From Jatrophihabitans_A lederbergiae (GTDB lineage: Bacteria > Actinomycetota > Actinomycetes > Mycobacteriales > Jatrophihabitantaceae): a stretch of DNA of 64,000 nt. The stretch lies in assembly GCF_031845305.1 (NCBI RefSeq), contig NZ_JAVREH010000009.1, positions 1 through 64,000 of the forward strand, read 5' to 3'. A program made the translations under genes and the position numbers. The notes below the pieces were generated by a model. That model ran no database searches, was not told the DNA's origin, and saw only the letters and a program-made list of their open reading frames with translations. This document shows, piece by piece, positions 32,950 through 41,030 of this stretch (positions are counted from its first letter, which is position 1; every line of letters starts with the position of its first letter).

Positions 32950-33551
32950 CCCGAGGGCCCTACAGGCAACCCCAGCAGCGACGGGCAGCACGCCGTGTCG
33001 ACCAGCGATGTCGCCAACTTCTCCGCGCCCTTCACGGCGGCGCCAGCGTGGGCGAGTCGGCGTCCGGGGACCACGCCGTGACCATCGGCTGACCAGCGTA
33101 TTGCCATCCGGTGAACGTGGACCAACCGCGCTGGGCGCTTCGTAACGCCCGGCCCATAAATACGCGTTCGGCCCCGACTAACGTTCCGCGCACTATGCTT
33201 TCGCACTGTGACTAACGGGAGTGGGGCTCCGAAGATGTGGCAGCGTGAATGTTGAGCGCTCATTATTACTGCTTGCAATTAAATTTCGGGTTAACTGCTT
33301 CGATCCTGTCTCGGCCCGTCCAGACCTGCGGGGCCGAATCTTCGGCACGCGGGCACCGGTAACGGAATCCGCGCCCGGGTGCGCCGAGGCGATGTTGCGA
33401 CGTGAGATGGCCGACCGGTCGATGACAAGCGATGACCCATTCGATCCGCGTAGCCGGACCGACGGACCGGAGTCGACGTTTTGATACTTGTGAGTGACGC
33501 CATCCAGTACGTCGCCGTGGCGCGACGGTGCAGTCAGGAGGCGGGCAGGTA
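32950..33551. other. Intergenic region with an AT-rich patch
   Basis: About 600 nt show no supported gene. A markedly AT-rich stretch at 33260-33300 (with CTTGCAATTAAATTTCGGG) stands out from the GC-rich surroundings and may hold the promoter of the leader ORF and regulator. The 8-mer GACTAACG occurs twice at 33176-33183 and 33210-33217, 34 bp apart, and could be a binding-site pair. No terminator with a T-run was found after fabD. Confidence 0.4.
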
Positions 33552-33692
33552 GTGGAAACCAAGCATACGGGGGATGTCGTCAACCCCTCCAGGGTTCCGG
33601 CCGCGGATGACCCGTGGTCGACCGAGGTCGTCACACTGTCCGGGTCGGCGCGCCCGGGCAGGGCCGACGAGGAGCTCAGGGGCACCCTGTAG
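33552..33692 (+). CDS. 46-codon leader ORF upstream of the LuxR-type regulator
   Basis: A GTG at 33552 is preceded by a perfect AGGAGG (33536-33541, spacing 10 nt). It opens a frame of 46 codons beginning VETKHTGDVV and ending EELRGTL, stop TAG at 33690-33692. It has no signal peptide, membrane helix or Cys and no family I recognise. The stop lies inside the 29-nt inverted repeat, 5 nt before the regulator ATG, so translation of this ORF could open the repeat and couple to the regulator. It may be a regulatory leader rather than a functional peptide. Confidence 0.45.
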   Translation: METKHTGDVVNPSRVPAADDPWSTEVVTLSGSARPGRADEELRGTL

Positions 33693-33715
33693 TAGCGATG
33701 CAATCGCTACTACAG
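33687..33715. promoter_or_regulatory. Perfect 13-3-13 inverted repeat over the regulator start codon
   Basis: CTGTAGTAGCGAT (33687-33699), spacer GCA, and ATCGCTACTACAG (33703-33715) are exact reverse complements. As RNA this is a 13-bp stem with a 3-nt loop that would bury the ATG at 33698-33700. As DNA it is an ideal dimer-binding site. It contains the stop codon of the leader ORF. Confidence 0.85.
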
Positions 33716-34507
33716 GATGCCGTCCTGCGGCACAGCGCTCTGCGGGCGGACGACCACGCGCTCGTGACGACCACCGACCCGACGTGCGCGCGCAACACCC
33801 TGGCCACCGCACTCAAGCAGGCCACGTCGGCAGTCTCGGTCATCCTGCCGGACGCTCCTCGCCCCGCGGAGGTCGTCATGGAGGGCCTGGAGCGGAGTGC
33901 CGTGAACTGGTCGTCCGGCATCCGGGTCCGCATGCTCGCCGGAAGCGGGTCAGGCTCCCGGGAACGGATGCTGGCCTACGCGGCAGGCAAACACTGGCTT
34001 GACGTGCGTCTGACCGAGTCGCGCTTCCCCAGCACGGTCGTCGTGGATCTCAGGTGTGCCATGGTGCGCGTCGCGCGACCCGACGGCGCGTGGCAGGCGT
34101 CCATGGTTCGCGACAACGCGATCATCAACGCCGTCCACATGATGTTCGTCGGTGGGTGGCACCACGGAGTGCCGCTGCTCAACGACGTCGCCGTGGTGGA
34201 CTCCCCGGTCGCGCACGACGCGGTGCTCGAGATCATCAGCCATCTCGTGGAAGGGCGCATCGACGAGATGGCTGCGCGCGAGATGGCGATCTCGGTACGC
34301 ACCTACCGCCGCTACGTCGCCGTCATCATGCGCAGCCTCGGTGCGACGTCCCGGTTCCAGGCGGGCGTCCTCGCCACAGAGCTCGGCCTCACCGGTCGCC
34401 GCGGGTCACTACCGGGCTGCGTCCCGCGCACCAATAACGGCCCCGCGGCGACCGCCGGCGCAGACCAGTCCCGCGATACGACGCCGCTTCCTTCGAGCGC
34501 AACCTGA
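33698..34507 (+). CDS. LuxR-type regulator (TrmB-like effector region, C-terminal HTH)
   Basis: The protein is about 269 aa. The N-terminal and central part (ALKQATSAVSVILPDAP, GIRVRMLAGSG, TVVVDLRCAMVRVARPDGA) resembles the phospholipase-D-like effector region of LuxR/TrmB-type actinobacterial regulators. The C-terminal HTH is EGRIDEMAAREMAISVRTYRRYVAVIMRSLGATSRFQAG, a GerE-like helix set. The last ~45 residues are a disordered Pro/Thr tail. The start is taken at ATG 33698; a GTG at 33614 in the same frame lacks a Shine-Dalgarno. Its position after fabD suggests it controls the biosynthetic operon. Confidence 0.65.
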   Translation: MQSLLQDAVLRHSALRADDHALVTTTDPTCARNTLATALKQATSAVSVILPDAPRPAEVVMEGLERSAVNWSSGIRVRMLAGSGSGSRERMLAYAAGKHWLDVRLTESRFPSTVVVDLRCAMVRVARPDGAWQASMVRDNAIINAVHMMFVGGWHHGVPLLNDVAVVDSPVAHDAVLEIISHLVEGRIDEMAAREMAISVRTYRRYVAVIMRSLGATSRFQAGVLATELGLTGRRGSLPGCVPRTNNGPAATAGADQSRDTTPLPSSAT

Positions 34508-34854
34508 GCATGCCCGTCGTGGATCGCGGCCTCGGGGCGACGTATGACGACATGCGCCGCATGGATGACGTCCTCGACCAAGCACGTGGCCTCGACTGGA
34601 TTTGTCTGAGACCGTGCCACCGAGTAAGCAAGTCCGCGACTCCGGCATCGTGGATAAGCCACGTAGTTACAGTTGGCAGTCTCCGCCCAATCGGCGAGCC
34701 ACCGTGTTTGCACCGCCAGCGCAATCCATAAGACAGAATCCATAAGACAGCAGGAGAGGAAGGCCGACACTTAAAAACTCGCCCGTGTTCACATCGGCGA
34801 CTGATCATTGTTGTCAGGTTGGGGCCCAGATTCTAGATTCCTTGGCCTCGGCTA
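34508..34854. other. Non-coding stretch after the regulator
   Basis: No supported gene is seen. It contains a 14-bp tandem duplication (listed separately) followed by AGGAGAGG and an A-run, and then merges into the decayed membrane-protein copy. Confidence 0.4.
34723..34750 (+). repeat. 14-bp tandem duplication
   Basis: AATCCATAAGACAG occurs twice without a gap (34723-34736 and 34737-34750), identical in all 14 positions. It lies about 100 nt before the decayed membrane-protein copy. Confidence 0.95.
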
Positions 34855-35075
34855 GTGAATTCAGAGGAAACCTCTTCCGGCTCGAGTCCGGGGTGGCTTT
34901 GGCGGTGGCGGTCTACGTCGTGTTACGCGGCAGCCAGCCGGCGTCTGCGGCCGGTGCCGTCGTCGCGGCCAGCGCATTGGGCGCTGTGGTTCACCAAGAA
35001 GCGCTGTGGTTCACCAAAAGACCGTGACCGCGGAGGCTGCTGGAACGCTGACAGCCGCGTGCGGCAAGCCTGTGG
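34855..35075 (+). pseudogene. Decayed copy of the small membrane protein encoded at 1449-1940
   Basis: Translation gives GNLFRLESGVALAVAVYVVLRGS, then AAGAVVAASALGAV, and after a frame change EALWFTKKTVTAEAAGTLTA. These align segment by segment with the intact protein (GNLFRLEAVLALATAGYLILRGS, VVAASALAAV, EPLWFTKKTITALAEAAGTLTA). The first ~50 residues are missing or unrecognisable, the segment between AAV and the WFTKK helix is deleted, and a 20-bp duplication breaks the frame. It is a dead paralogue. Confidence 0.8.
34981..35020 (+). repeat. 20-bp tandem duplication inside the decayed membrane-protein copy
   Basis: GCGCTGTGGTTCACCAAGAA (34981-35000) is followed directly by a copy differing at two positions near its end (35001-35020). 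Both copies encode LWFTK, so the duplication arose within the coding sequence and shifts the frame by 20 nt. Confidence 0.92.
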
Positions 35076-35192
35076 GCCTCACGTCGGTGAAGCGTTTTCT
35101 CTTGGACAATGGGGGAAACGGTCGATGTTGTTGCTGGGATCACCCTCACCAGAGAGCGTCCCTGGTGATTAGCAATGACATCGAGGAGCATC

Positions 35193-36317
35193 ATGAGGCG
35201 CTTGTCGCTGCTAGCCGCCGGGCTGGCACTCATCCTGGGCGCGGTCGAGATCGGAGCGGTGACGGCAATACCTGCCGCGGCCGACACGACCCTCTGCGAT
35301 CAGTACGGATCGACGGCCATTCAGAGCGGCGCGTACATCGTGCAGAACAACCGCTGGGGTACGAGTGCGACGCAGTGCATCGGCGTGTCGTCGACGGGTT
35401 TTCGCATCGTCCAGGAGGACGGCGTAGCCGCGACGAACGGTGCCCCGACCGGGTACCCATCGGTCTACCGGGGCTGCCACTACGGCAACTGCACTGCCGG
35501 GTTCAGCCCGGTCGCCGCCAACTCCGCCAAGTTCGCAGGCATCGGCACCAGCGTGTCGATGAGGTACCCGGCGGGCGGCAACTGGGATGCCTCCTACGAC
35601 ATCTGGTTCGACCCCACGGCACGCACGAACGGGCAGAACACCGGTGCGGAGATCATGGTCTGGCTCAACCACTCCGGACTGCCACAGCCGGTCGGGTCGC
35701 GGGTCGGCACGGTCTCCCTCGCGGGCGGCACCTGGGACGTGTGGGAGGGCAACATCGGCTGGAACGTCGTCTCCTATGTCCGCACGGCTGGAACCGGATC
35801 GATGAGCTTTCCGGTGAGCACCTTCTACAAGGACGCGATAGGCAGGGGTTACGCCTCGAACTCGTGGTACCTCACCAGCATCCAGGCCGGGTTTGAACCG
35901 TGGTCAGGCGGAACCGGCCTGGCGGTGACCAACTTTGCGGTCACCACCGGTCGCACACCACCGCCGAAGACCGCATCGCCCACGACTGCACCGCCTACGA
36001 TCGCACGGCCTATCCGCGCGGCTTCGTGTACAGCCCGTCTGCGGGTGACCCAGGCCTGGAACGGCGGATTCACCGCTGACATGACGGTGCGCAACACCGG
36101 GACCGTCGCCACCCGCGCCTGGCGAGTGTCCTGGACGTGGCCGAGCGGGCAAGCGGCCATCAACATCTGGAACGCCAACGGCACGACCAGCGGCAGCACC
36201 CAGCTCGCGACGGACGCCGGCTACAACGGTGCGCTAGCCGCGGCGGCAACCACGACCTTCGGGTTTCAGGCCACGGGAAATTCCACGACTCCGACGGCCA
36301 CCTGCACCGCGAGCTAG
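35193..36317 (+). CDS. Secreted GH12 endoglucanase with C-terminal CBM2
   Basis: This 374-aa protein starts at ATG 35193 behind GAGGAG. The signal peptide has MRRLSLLAAGLALILGA and a likely AAA cleavage site near residue 31. The GH12 domain shows LCDQYGSTAIQSGAYIVQNNRWGT, the nucleophile Glu in GAEIMVWLNHSG and the acid/base Glu in QAGFEPWSGGTGL. A Thr/Pro linker (residues about 260-280) joins a CBM2: SCTARLRVTQAWNGGFTADMTVRNTGT with conserved Trp residues and paired Cys. It should hydrolyse beta-1,4-glucan outside the cell. It is alone, not in a cellulase operon. Confidence 0.92.
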   Translation: MRRLSLLAAGLALILGAVEIGAVTAIPAAADTTLCDQYGSTAIQSGAYIVQNNRWGTSATQCIGVSSTGFRIVQEDGVAATNGAPTGYPSVYRGCHYGNCTAGFSPVAANSAKFAGIGTSVSMRYPAGGNWDASYDIWFDPTARTNGQNTGAEIMVWLNHSGLPQPVGSRVGTVSLAGGTWDVWEGNIGWNVVSYVRTAGTGSMSFPVSTFYKDAIGRGYASNSWYLTSIQAGFEPWSGGTGLAVTNFAVTTGRTPPPKTASPTTAPPTIARPIRAASCTARLRVTQAWNGGFTADMTVRNTGTVATRAWRVSWTWPSGQAAINIWNANGTTSGSTQLATDAGYNGALAAAATTTFGFQATGNSTTPTATCTAS

Positions 36318-36376
36318 CGTCCGAGACAGCTCCCCGACGGCCTTGACAGACAGCGGACGGACTAGGCAGTCTGCTG

Positions 36377-36384
36377 TATACAAT
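36377..36384 (+). promoter_or_regulatory. Candidate -10 element in a dyad before the S9 peptidase
   Basis: TATACAAT (36377-36384) stands out in GC-rich DNA. It lies between the arms of a dyad, GCGGAC (36353-36358) and GTCCGC (36387-36392). There is no good -35 at 17 nt; a TTGACA at 36343-36348 is too far away (30 nt). If used, transcription would begin near 36391, which favours the TTG at 36415 as the peptidase start. Confidence 0.4.
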
Positions 36385-36414
36385 CTGTCCGCTTCCGGAT
36401 CGGCTGGTTCTCTC

Positions 36415-38412
36415 TTGCGCCCTGAGCAGATCGACCTACTGCCCACCCTGTCCGCTCCCTCGCTGCATCCCGACGGTGACCGTGCCGTCGTCTCCGTGGT
36501 CCGCCCGGACGTCGCCACGAACTCCTACATCGGCCAGCTCTGGATCGTCCCACTGGCCGGCGGGGCACCGACCAGGCTCACCCGTGGCTACCGTGACACG
36601 TCCCCGCGGTACTCCCCGGACGGGCGACTGCTCACGTTTCTACGCGCCGACACCAAGGACGCGAAGGCCCAGCTGTACGTCGTGGCAGCCGACGGCGGCG
36701 AGCCGGTGCGGCTCACCGACGCCCCGCTCGGAGTGGCGGCGTCGGTCTGGTCGCCCGACAGCCGCCAGCTGGCCTATACCGCCCGCTGTCCCGAGCCCGG
36801 CCGGTACGGCACCGACGACGAGGTGAGCGCGGACGCCGAGCCGCCGCGACTGATCACCGACCTGCGCTATCTCGAGGACGGCGTCGGATATGTGGCCGAC
36901 CGGCGAAACCAGCTCTTCGTCGTCGAGGTGCCGGACCCGCGCGACGAACCGTCGGACGAGCCCGCGGCGCGACCATGGCAGGTAACCGACGGGCCGTACG
37001 AGTCCACCGGCGTTGCCTGGAGCCCCGACGGCAGCCAGTTGGCATTCGTGAGCGCGCGCCACTCCGACCGCGAGCGGGACCTGCGGTCAGACGTGTGGAC
37101 GTGCGCGCCGGACGGGAGCGACCTCGTACGGGTGACGCCGACCAGCCTGGCCGCGGAGCAGGTCGCGTGGTCACCCGACGGCGCCACGCTGTGGTTCCTT
37201 GCCAGCGACCCGGGCCCGAGCGGCGTGGAGTTCATCGCCCGGCACACCGGCCTGTTCTCGGTGCCCGCGGACGGGTCCACGGCGCCCGTCCGGCACACCC
37301 CGGCGGAGACCGTCGACCTCGGCGAGGTCGGCTCGCAGCTGACGGTGACCGGCGACGGCGTGCTGGTGCACAACCGCACCCGGGGCGCGGTGGAGCTGCT
37401 GCGGATCCGGCCCGATGCGGAGCCGGCGGTGCTGCTGTCCGGTGAGCGCTGGGTGACGGGACACGATGCTCTCGGCAGCGGCGCCGACGCGGTTGTGATC
37501 GCCACCGTCACGGCGCCGGACTCCCCCGGCGAGCTCGTCCTGATCGCCCCCGGACCCGAGCGCCGGCTCACCGACTTCGCCGCCGCCGTCCGGTCCGGCC
37601 CAGGGCTGCGGCCGCCGCGAGAGGTCACGGTTGCCGCGGACGACGGCTACCCGGTGCACGGCTGGGTCGTCCTGCCCGACGGCCCCGGTCCGCACCCGGT
37701 GCTGCTGGACATCCACGGCGGCCCGTTCACCCAGTACGGCTGGCACATCTACGACGAGGCTCAGGTACTGGCCGAGGCCGGGTACGCCGTGGTGCTCGCC
37801 AATCCACGAGGGTCGGCCGGCTACGGCCAGCGGCACGGCAGCTGCGTCGCCGGCGCCCTGGGGCAGCGCGACGCGGCCGACCTGCTCGACTACCTCGACG
37901 GCGTGCTGGCCGATCCGGCGCTCGAGCTGGACCCCACCCAGCTCGGGGTGATGGGCGGCTCCTACGGCGGGTACATGACCGCGTGGCTGATCGCCCACCC
38001 GCGCTCGGCGGACCGCTTCGCGGCGGCGATCGTCGAGCGCGGCTTCCTGGACCCGGCATCCTTCGCCGGAACGTCGGACATCGGCTGGTTCTTCGGCGAT
38101 GCGCTGGTCGGCACCGACGCCGAGCAGGTGCGGTCCCAGTCGCCGATGGCGGTGATCGACCAGGTGCGCACGCCCACGCTGGTCATCCACTCCGAGCAGG
38201 ACTACCGCTGCCCGCTGGAGCAGAGCCAGCGCTACTTCGCCGGCCTGCAACGCCGTGGCGTGCCGTCCCAGTTTCTCGTCTTTCCCGGCGAGAGCCACGG
38301 GCTGACCCGCACCGGCCAGCCGCGGCACCGCCGCCAGCGCTTCGACCACGTGCTGGGCTGGTGGGCAGAACACCTGCCGACCAAGGCAAATCCTGCCCGT
38401 CCCGTCGCCTGA
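36415..38412 (+). CDS. S9-family serine peptidase (acylaminoacyl/prolyl oligopeptidase type)
   Basis: The protein is about 665 aa. An N-terminal beta-propeller of WD/TolB-like repeats (RYSPDGRLLTFLR, VWSPDSRQLAYT, AWSPDGSQLAFVS, AWSPDGATLWFL) is followed by an alpha/beta-hydrolase domain: HGGPFTQYGW, active-site Ser in GGSYGGYM, Asp in SEQDYRC and His in GESHGLTR. There is no signal peptide, so it is cytoplasmic. The start is uncertain: the frame is open to a TTG at 36343, but TTG 36415 (before RPEQIDLLPTL) fits the candidate promoter. Members trim acylated or short peptides. Confidence 0.87.
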   Translation: MRPEQIDLLPTLSAPSLHPDGDRAVVSVVRPDVATNSYIGQLWIVPLAGGAPTRLTRGYRDTSPRYSPDGRLLTFLRADTKDAKAQLYVVAADGGEPVRLTDAPLGVAASVWSPDSRQLAYTARCPEPGRYGTDDEVSADAEPPRLITDLRYLEDGVGYVADRRNQLFVVEVPDPRDEPSDEPAARPWQVTDGPYESTGVAWSPDGSQLAFVSARHSDRERDLRSDVWTCAPDGSDLVRVTPTSLAAEQVAWSPDGATLWFLASDPGPSGVEFIARHTGLFSVPADGSTAPVRHTPAETVDLGEVGSQLTVTGDGVLVHNRTRGAVELLRIRPDAEPAVLLSGERWVTGHDALGSGADAVVIATVTAPDSPGELVLIAPGPERRLTDFAAAVRSGPGLRPPREVTVAADDGYPVHGWVVLPDGPGPHPVLLDIHGGPFTQYGWHIYDEAQVLAEAGYAVVLANPRGSAGYGQRHGSCVAGALGQRDAADLLDYLDGVLADPALELDPTQLGVMGGSYGGYMTAWLIAHPRSADRFAAAIVERGFLDPASFAGTSDIGWFFGDALVGTDAEQVRSQSPMAVIDQVRTPTLVIHSEQDYRCPLEQSQRYFAGLQRRGVPSQFLVFPGESHGLTRTGQPRHRRQRFDHVLGWWAEHLPTKANPARPVA

Positions 38413-38454
38413 CCTGCTGACCTCCAACCTCACCTTCCATCATCGAGGAGAACC

Positions 38455-39003
38455 ATGACCATCCGCCCGATCCGACTGTTCGGCGACCCGGTGCTGCGCC
38501 AGAAGGCCGCGCCCGTCGTCGACTTCGACGCCGAGCTGCGCGGCCTCGTAGCCGACCTGACCGACACCATGCTGGACGCCAACGGCGGCGGCATCGCCGC
38601 ACCGCAGATCGGCGTCGGCCTGCGCGTGTTCACCTACATCTTCGAGGACCAGATCGGGCACGTGGTGAACCCGGTGGTGGAGGTCGTGGGCGATGAGGAG
38701 CAGTTCGGCCGTGAGGGCTGCCTGTCCATTCCTGGTGTACCCATGGACTGCCGTCGGCACATGTACGTCGTCACCACCGGCTTCGACATGCACGGCGAGC
38801 CGTTGCGGCTGCAGGGCTCCGGCCGGCTGTCCATGATCATCGAGCACGAGACGGACCACCTGGACGGCATCCTCTTCGTGGACCGGCTGGACCCGGAGAA
38901 CCGGGCGGCAGCCGAGGCCGCGATCCGGGACGCCGAGTGGAGTGGTGGTGTGGTACCGGAGATCCGGGTCAGCCCGCACGGCCCATTGCGCGTGACCGGC
39001 TGA
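38455..39003 (+). CDS. def: Peptide deformylase
   Basis: This 182-aa protein has all three deformylase motifs: GGGIAAPQIG (Gln51), EGCLS with metal-ligand Cys89, and HETDHLDG with His131, Glu132, His135. A GAGGAG Shine-Dalgarno lies just before the ATG. It removes the formyl group from nascent proteins. Actinobacteria often carry extra def genes next to unrelated loci, so this may be an accessory copy. Its 3' end overlaps the convergent EamA gene by 35 nt. Confidence 0.93.
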   Translation: MTIRPIRLFGDPVLRQKAAPVVDFDAELRGLVADLTDTMLDANGGGIAAPQIGVGLRVFTYIFEDQIGHVVNPVVEVVGDEEQFGREGCLSIPGVPMDCRRHMYVVTTGFDMHGEPLRLQGSGRLSMIIEHETDHLDGILFVDRLDPENRAAAEAAIRDAEWSGGVVPEIRVSPHGPLRVTG

Positions 39004-40009
39004 GCAGGCGGAACCTGGCCAGCAGAGGTTCAGCAGCCGTCGCCACCAGTACGCCGACGAGTACCAGCGCCACCCCCGCCAGTTGCCCCGGCGAGGGATG
39101 TTCGGCGAACAGCAGCGCACCGAGTGCCACGGCACCGACGGGTTGTACCAGGAGCACGGCGCTGGTGAGAGCGGCCGGCAGCCGGGGAAGGGAGTTGGTG
39201 ATCAGCAGCCACGCCACGACTTGCGATGACATGGCGAGAAGGGCGAGCCAGCCGAGCGCCGGCCAGGCCGGCCCGAGGGCGAAGTCGCGGGTGGCGAGCG
39301 CGAGAACGGCACAGCCGGCGGTGGCCCCCACGGTGGCGTGAAAGAGCGGTTGAACAGCGTTGTTTCCCGGCCCGGGCGCCGGCATTCCGTGCCTGAACAC
39401 GAGGAGGAACGCCGCGTACGCAACCGAGGCGACGGCACCGAACAGCGCGCCCAGGCCAGGGTTGGCGCCGTAGGTGTGCTGGCTGCCCACTCCGGAGATG
39501 AGCGCCACGCCGACAACCATGGCCGGAACCGCGGCGAGCAGCGATCGGCTGGGGCGCTCGTCGAGCAGCCACCAGGCCAGCCCCGCCACGAGGAGCACCT
39601 GCAGGTTGGCAAGCACGGTGGCGAGTCCGGCGCCGACATAGCCGATCGCTCGCGACCACAACACCAGGTCGACGGCCAGCAGAACGCCGGCTGCCCAGGC
39701 GGTCCACCGGCCCCGAGCCGGCAGCGCGGGACGGCGCCGGCGATCCCGCACCGAGAGGGCACCCAGCACGGGCAACGCGAAGAGGCAGCGGAAGAACGAC
39801 GCCGGAGCGGCCGACGCTCCTGACTGCCGTACCAGGATGGCCGACGTCGCGATGATCAGCGCACCGGCCAGAGCCCCCAGCACCGCACGACCATGAGCCG
39901 AGGGTTGCACGGGACGGTCCGCCTTCCGAGTCGGGTGATACCTCGCTTCGACAACACGATTCCGCGCGTCCCCGGCTCGGGTTGCCCCTACCTTGCCAGT
40001 GCCTTCCAT
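38969..40009 (-). CDS. EamA/DMT-family transporter
   Basis: The protein is about 346 aa with ten hydrophobic helices in two EamA repeats. It shows LAGALIIATSAILVRQSGASAAPASFFRCLFALPVL, GAGLATVLANLQVLLVAGLAWWLLDERPS, and second repeat TSAVLLVQPVGAVALGALLFAEHPSPGQLAGVALVLVGV. The ATG at 40007-40009 is the best available start, although its Shine-Dalgarno is weak and the first ~35 residues are hydrophilic. DMT proteins export amino acids, nucleobases or similar metabolites; the substrate is unknown. Its tail overlaps def by 35 nt. Confidence 0.85.
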   Translation of the reverse strand: MEGTGKVGATRAGDARNRVVEARYHPTRKADRPVQPSAHGRAVLGALAGALIIATSAILVRQSGASAAPASFFRCLFALPVLGALSVRDRRRRPALPARGRWTAWAAGVLLAVDLVLWSRAIGYVGAGLATVLANLQVLLVAGLAWWLLDERPSRSLLAAVPAMVVGVALISGVGSQHTYGANPGLGALFGAVASVAYAAFLLVFRHGMPAPGPGNNAVQPLFHATVGATAGCAVLALATRDFALGPAWPALGWLALLAMSSQVVAWLLITNSLPRLPAALTSAVLLVQPVGAVALGALLFAEHPSPGQLAGVALVLVGVLVATAAEPLLARFRLLSRSRAMGRAG

Positions 40010-40146
40010 GGGCTGTCCACTTCGGGTCACGGCCGACCGGATCGGCACGACCGCAGCCACCAGCTCCGCAAGACGGGTCGCGGAGCTGGTGGCCGGTCCA
40101 CTGGTCAGCGACGGCACGCTAGAAGAAACACCTTTCAGTCGAGGGC

Positions 40147-40338
40147 TTACTCGTGGGAATGGTCAGGTCCTTGCGCGAGTCGCCGCAGGCGCAGTTCCCC
40201 CTGAGGTCCGGGGTCGCTGAACACCAGCTGGACGAGGCCGCAATCCTGCGGTCCACTGGCCCCTGGCACGCAGAGCGTGCACGGCTCGCCGATGCGGATG
40301 GGGTACTTCGGCACTGGTGTGGCATGTGGTCGGGTCAC
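40147..40338 (-). CDS. Small Cys-containing protein (63 aa), function unknown
   Basis: A GTG at 40336-40338 has AGGAGG 8 nt upstream on the minus strand. The product contains PIRIGEPCTLCVPGASGPQDCGLVQLVFSDP, with a CxxC followed by PG-x-x-GP-x-DC, a pattern I associate with short conserved actinobacterial proteins. Three Cys could bind a metal. The frame runs on upstream without a stop into a UspA-like remnant, but the Shine-Dalgarno marks a separate gene. The function is unknown. Confidence 0.55.
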   Translation of the reverse strand: MTRPHATPVPKYPIRIGEPCTLCVPGASGPQDCGLVQLVFSDPGPQGELRLRRLAQGPDHSHE

Positions 40339-40500
40339 GGGCTGGTCCTCCTGCCGGGTGCCGCTGCCGACCACCAGCAGGTGGGCGTTGCGGCTGGCGC
40401 GAAGCAACTGTTCGGCGGCGCCGCCCGAAGACACGGTGCCGCTCACTTTGTCCGGCACTGCATCGCCGAACACTTCTTTCAGCGAGCGAGAAGCACATGC
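40339..40500 (-). pseudogene. UspA-family remnant fused in frame to the small Cys protein
   Basis: Minus-strand translation gives SLKEVFGDAVPDKVSGTVSSGGAAEQLLRASRNAHLLVVGSGTRQEDQPV. The AAEQLLRAS..AHLLVVGSGTR part is the second half of a universal stress protein up to its ATP loop. The G-9x-S/T phosphate loop and the last strand are missing and the N-terminal half is absent. The remnant overlaps the start of the plus-strand GNAT gene. It appears to be left from a deletion that joined it to the downstream gene. Confidence 0.55.
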
Positions 40501-41030
40501 GTGATGATCGCCCCATGGTGCGCACCGGGGTCGAGCTGGTTGATATCGACGACGAGGTTCTCGAGCAGCTCGTCGCTGCCGCCAGGCTGGAGGACAGCCC
40601 GGCCGACGTCATGGCCCCGCTGCCGGGCTCCCCCGGCTGGGGACCGTTCGCCGAGGACGCGTTCCGCCAGCTGCACCGAAGCCGGCGCCCCGGGTTGGCC
40701 GGTCCGCACCACGAGGCGACGTACGCCGTGCGAGCAGGCAACCAGGCGCTCGGAGTGCTGCGGCTGTTCCGGCCGGACGGTGCCGACGACGACAGTGTGC
40801 TCGAGGTGGGCATGTGGTTGTCCCGCCAGCATCGCGGTGCCGGCATCGGCCGCGCCGCGTTGCTGCTGGGAGTCACCCGCGCCCGGGACCTCGGCGCCGT
40901 CGAGCTGGTCGCCGACACCACGGCGACCAACCTGGCGGCTCAGGCGGTGCTGCGCCGCGCCGGGTTCGTACTTGCCGAACCTGCCGGGTCGGAGCCATCC
41001 TCCGTCCAGGCCGCACGTCGCCTGCGATGA
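40497..41030 (+). CDS. GNAT-family N-acetyltransferase
   Basis: The protein is about 177 aa. The acetyl-CoA motif A is seen as EVGMWLSRQHRGAGIGRAALLLGVTRARDLGAVELVADT (V-x4 then Q-x-x-G-x-G/A form). It is followed by TNLAAQAVLRRAGFVLAE, the typical N-x-x-A-x-x-x-L-x-x-x-GF motif B. ATG 40497 is chosen, with 40515 an alternative. The substrate is unknown. It stands alone. A short GC-rich hairpin (GGCTTG...CAAGCC, 41081-41104) follows about 50 nt after the stop and may be a terminator without a T-run. Confidence 0.85.
   Translation: MRDDRPMVRTGVELVDIDDEVLEQLVAAARLEDSPADVMAPLPGSPGWGPFAEDAFRQLHRSRRPGLAGPHHEATYAVRAGNQALGVLRLFRPDGADDDSVLEVGMWLSRQHRGAGIGRAALLLGVTRARDLGAVELVADTTATNLAAQAVLRRAGFVLAEPAGSEPSSVQAARRLR

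Noticed and set aside
33221..33484. 87-codon open frame between fabD and the regulator
   Set aside because: No Shine-Dalgarno, domain or consistent composition, and it includes the AT-rich patch more likely to be a promoter.
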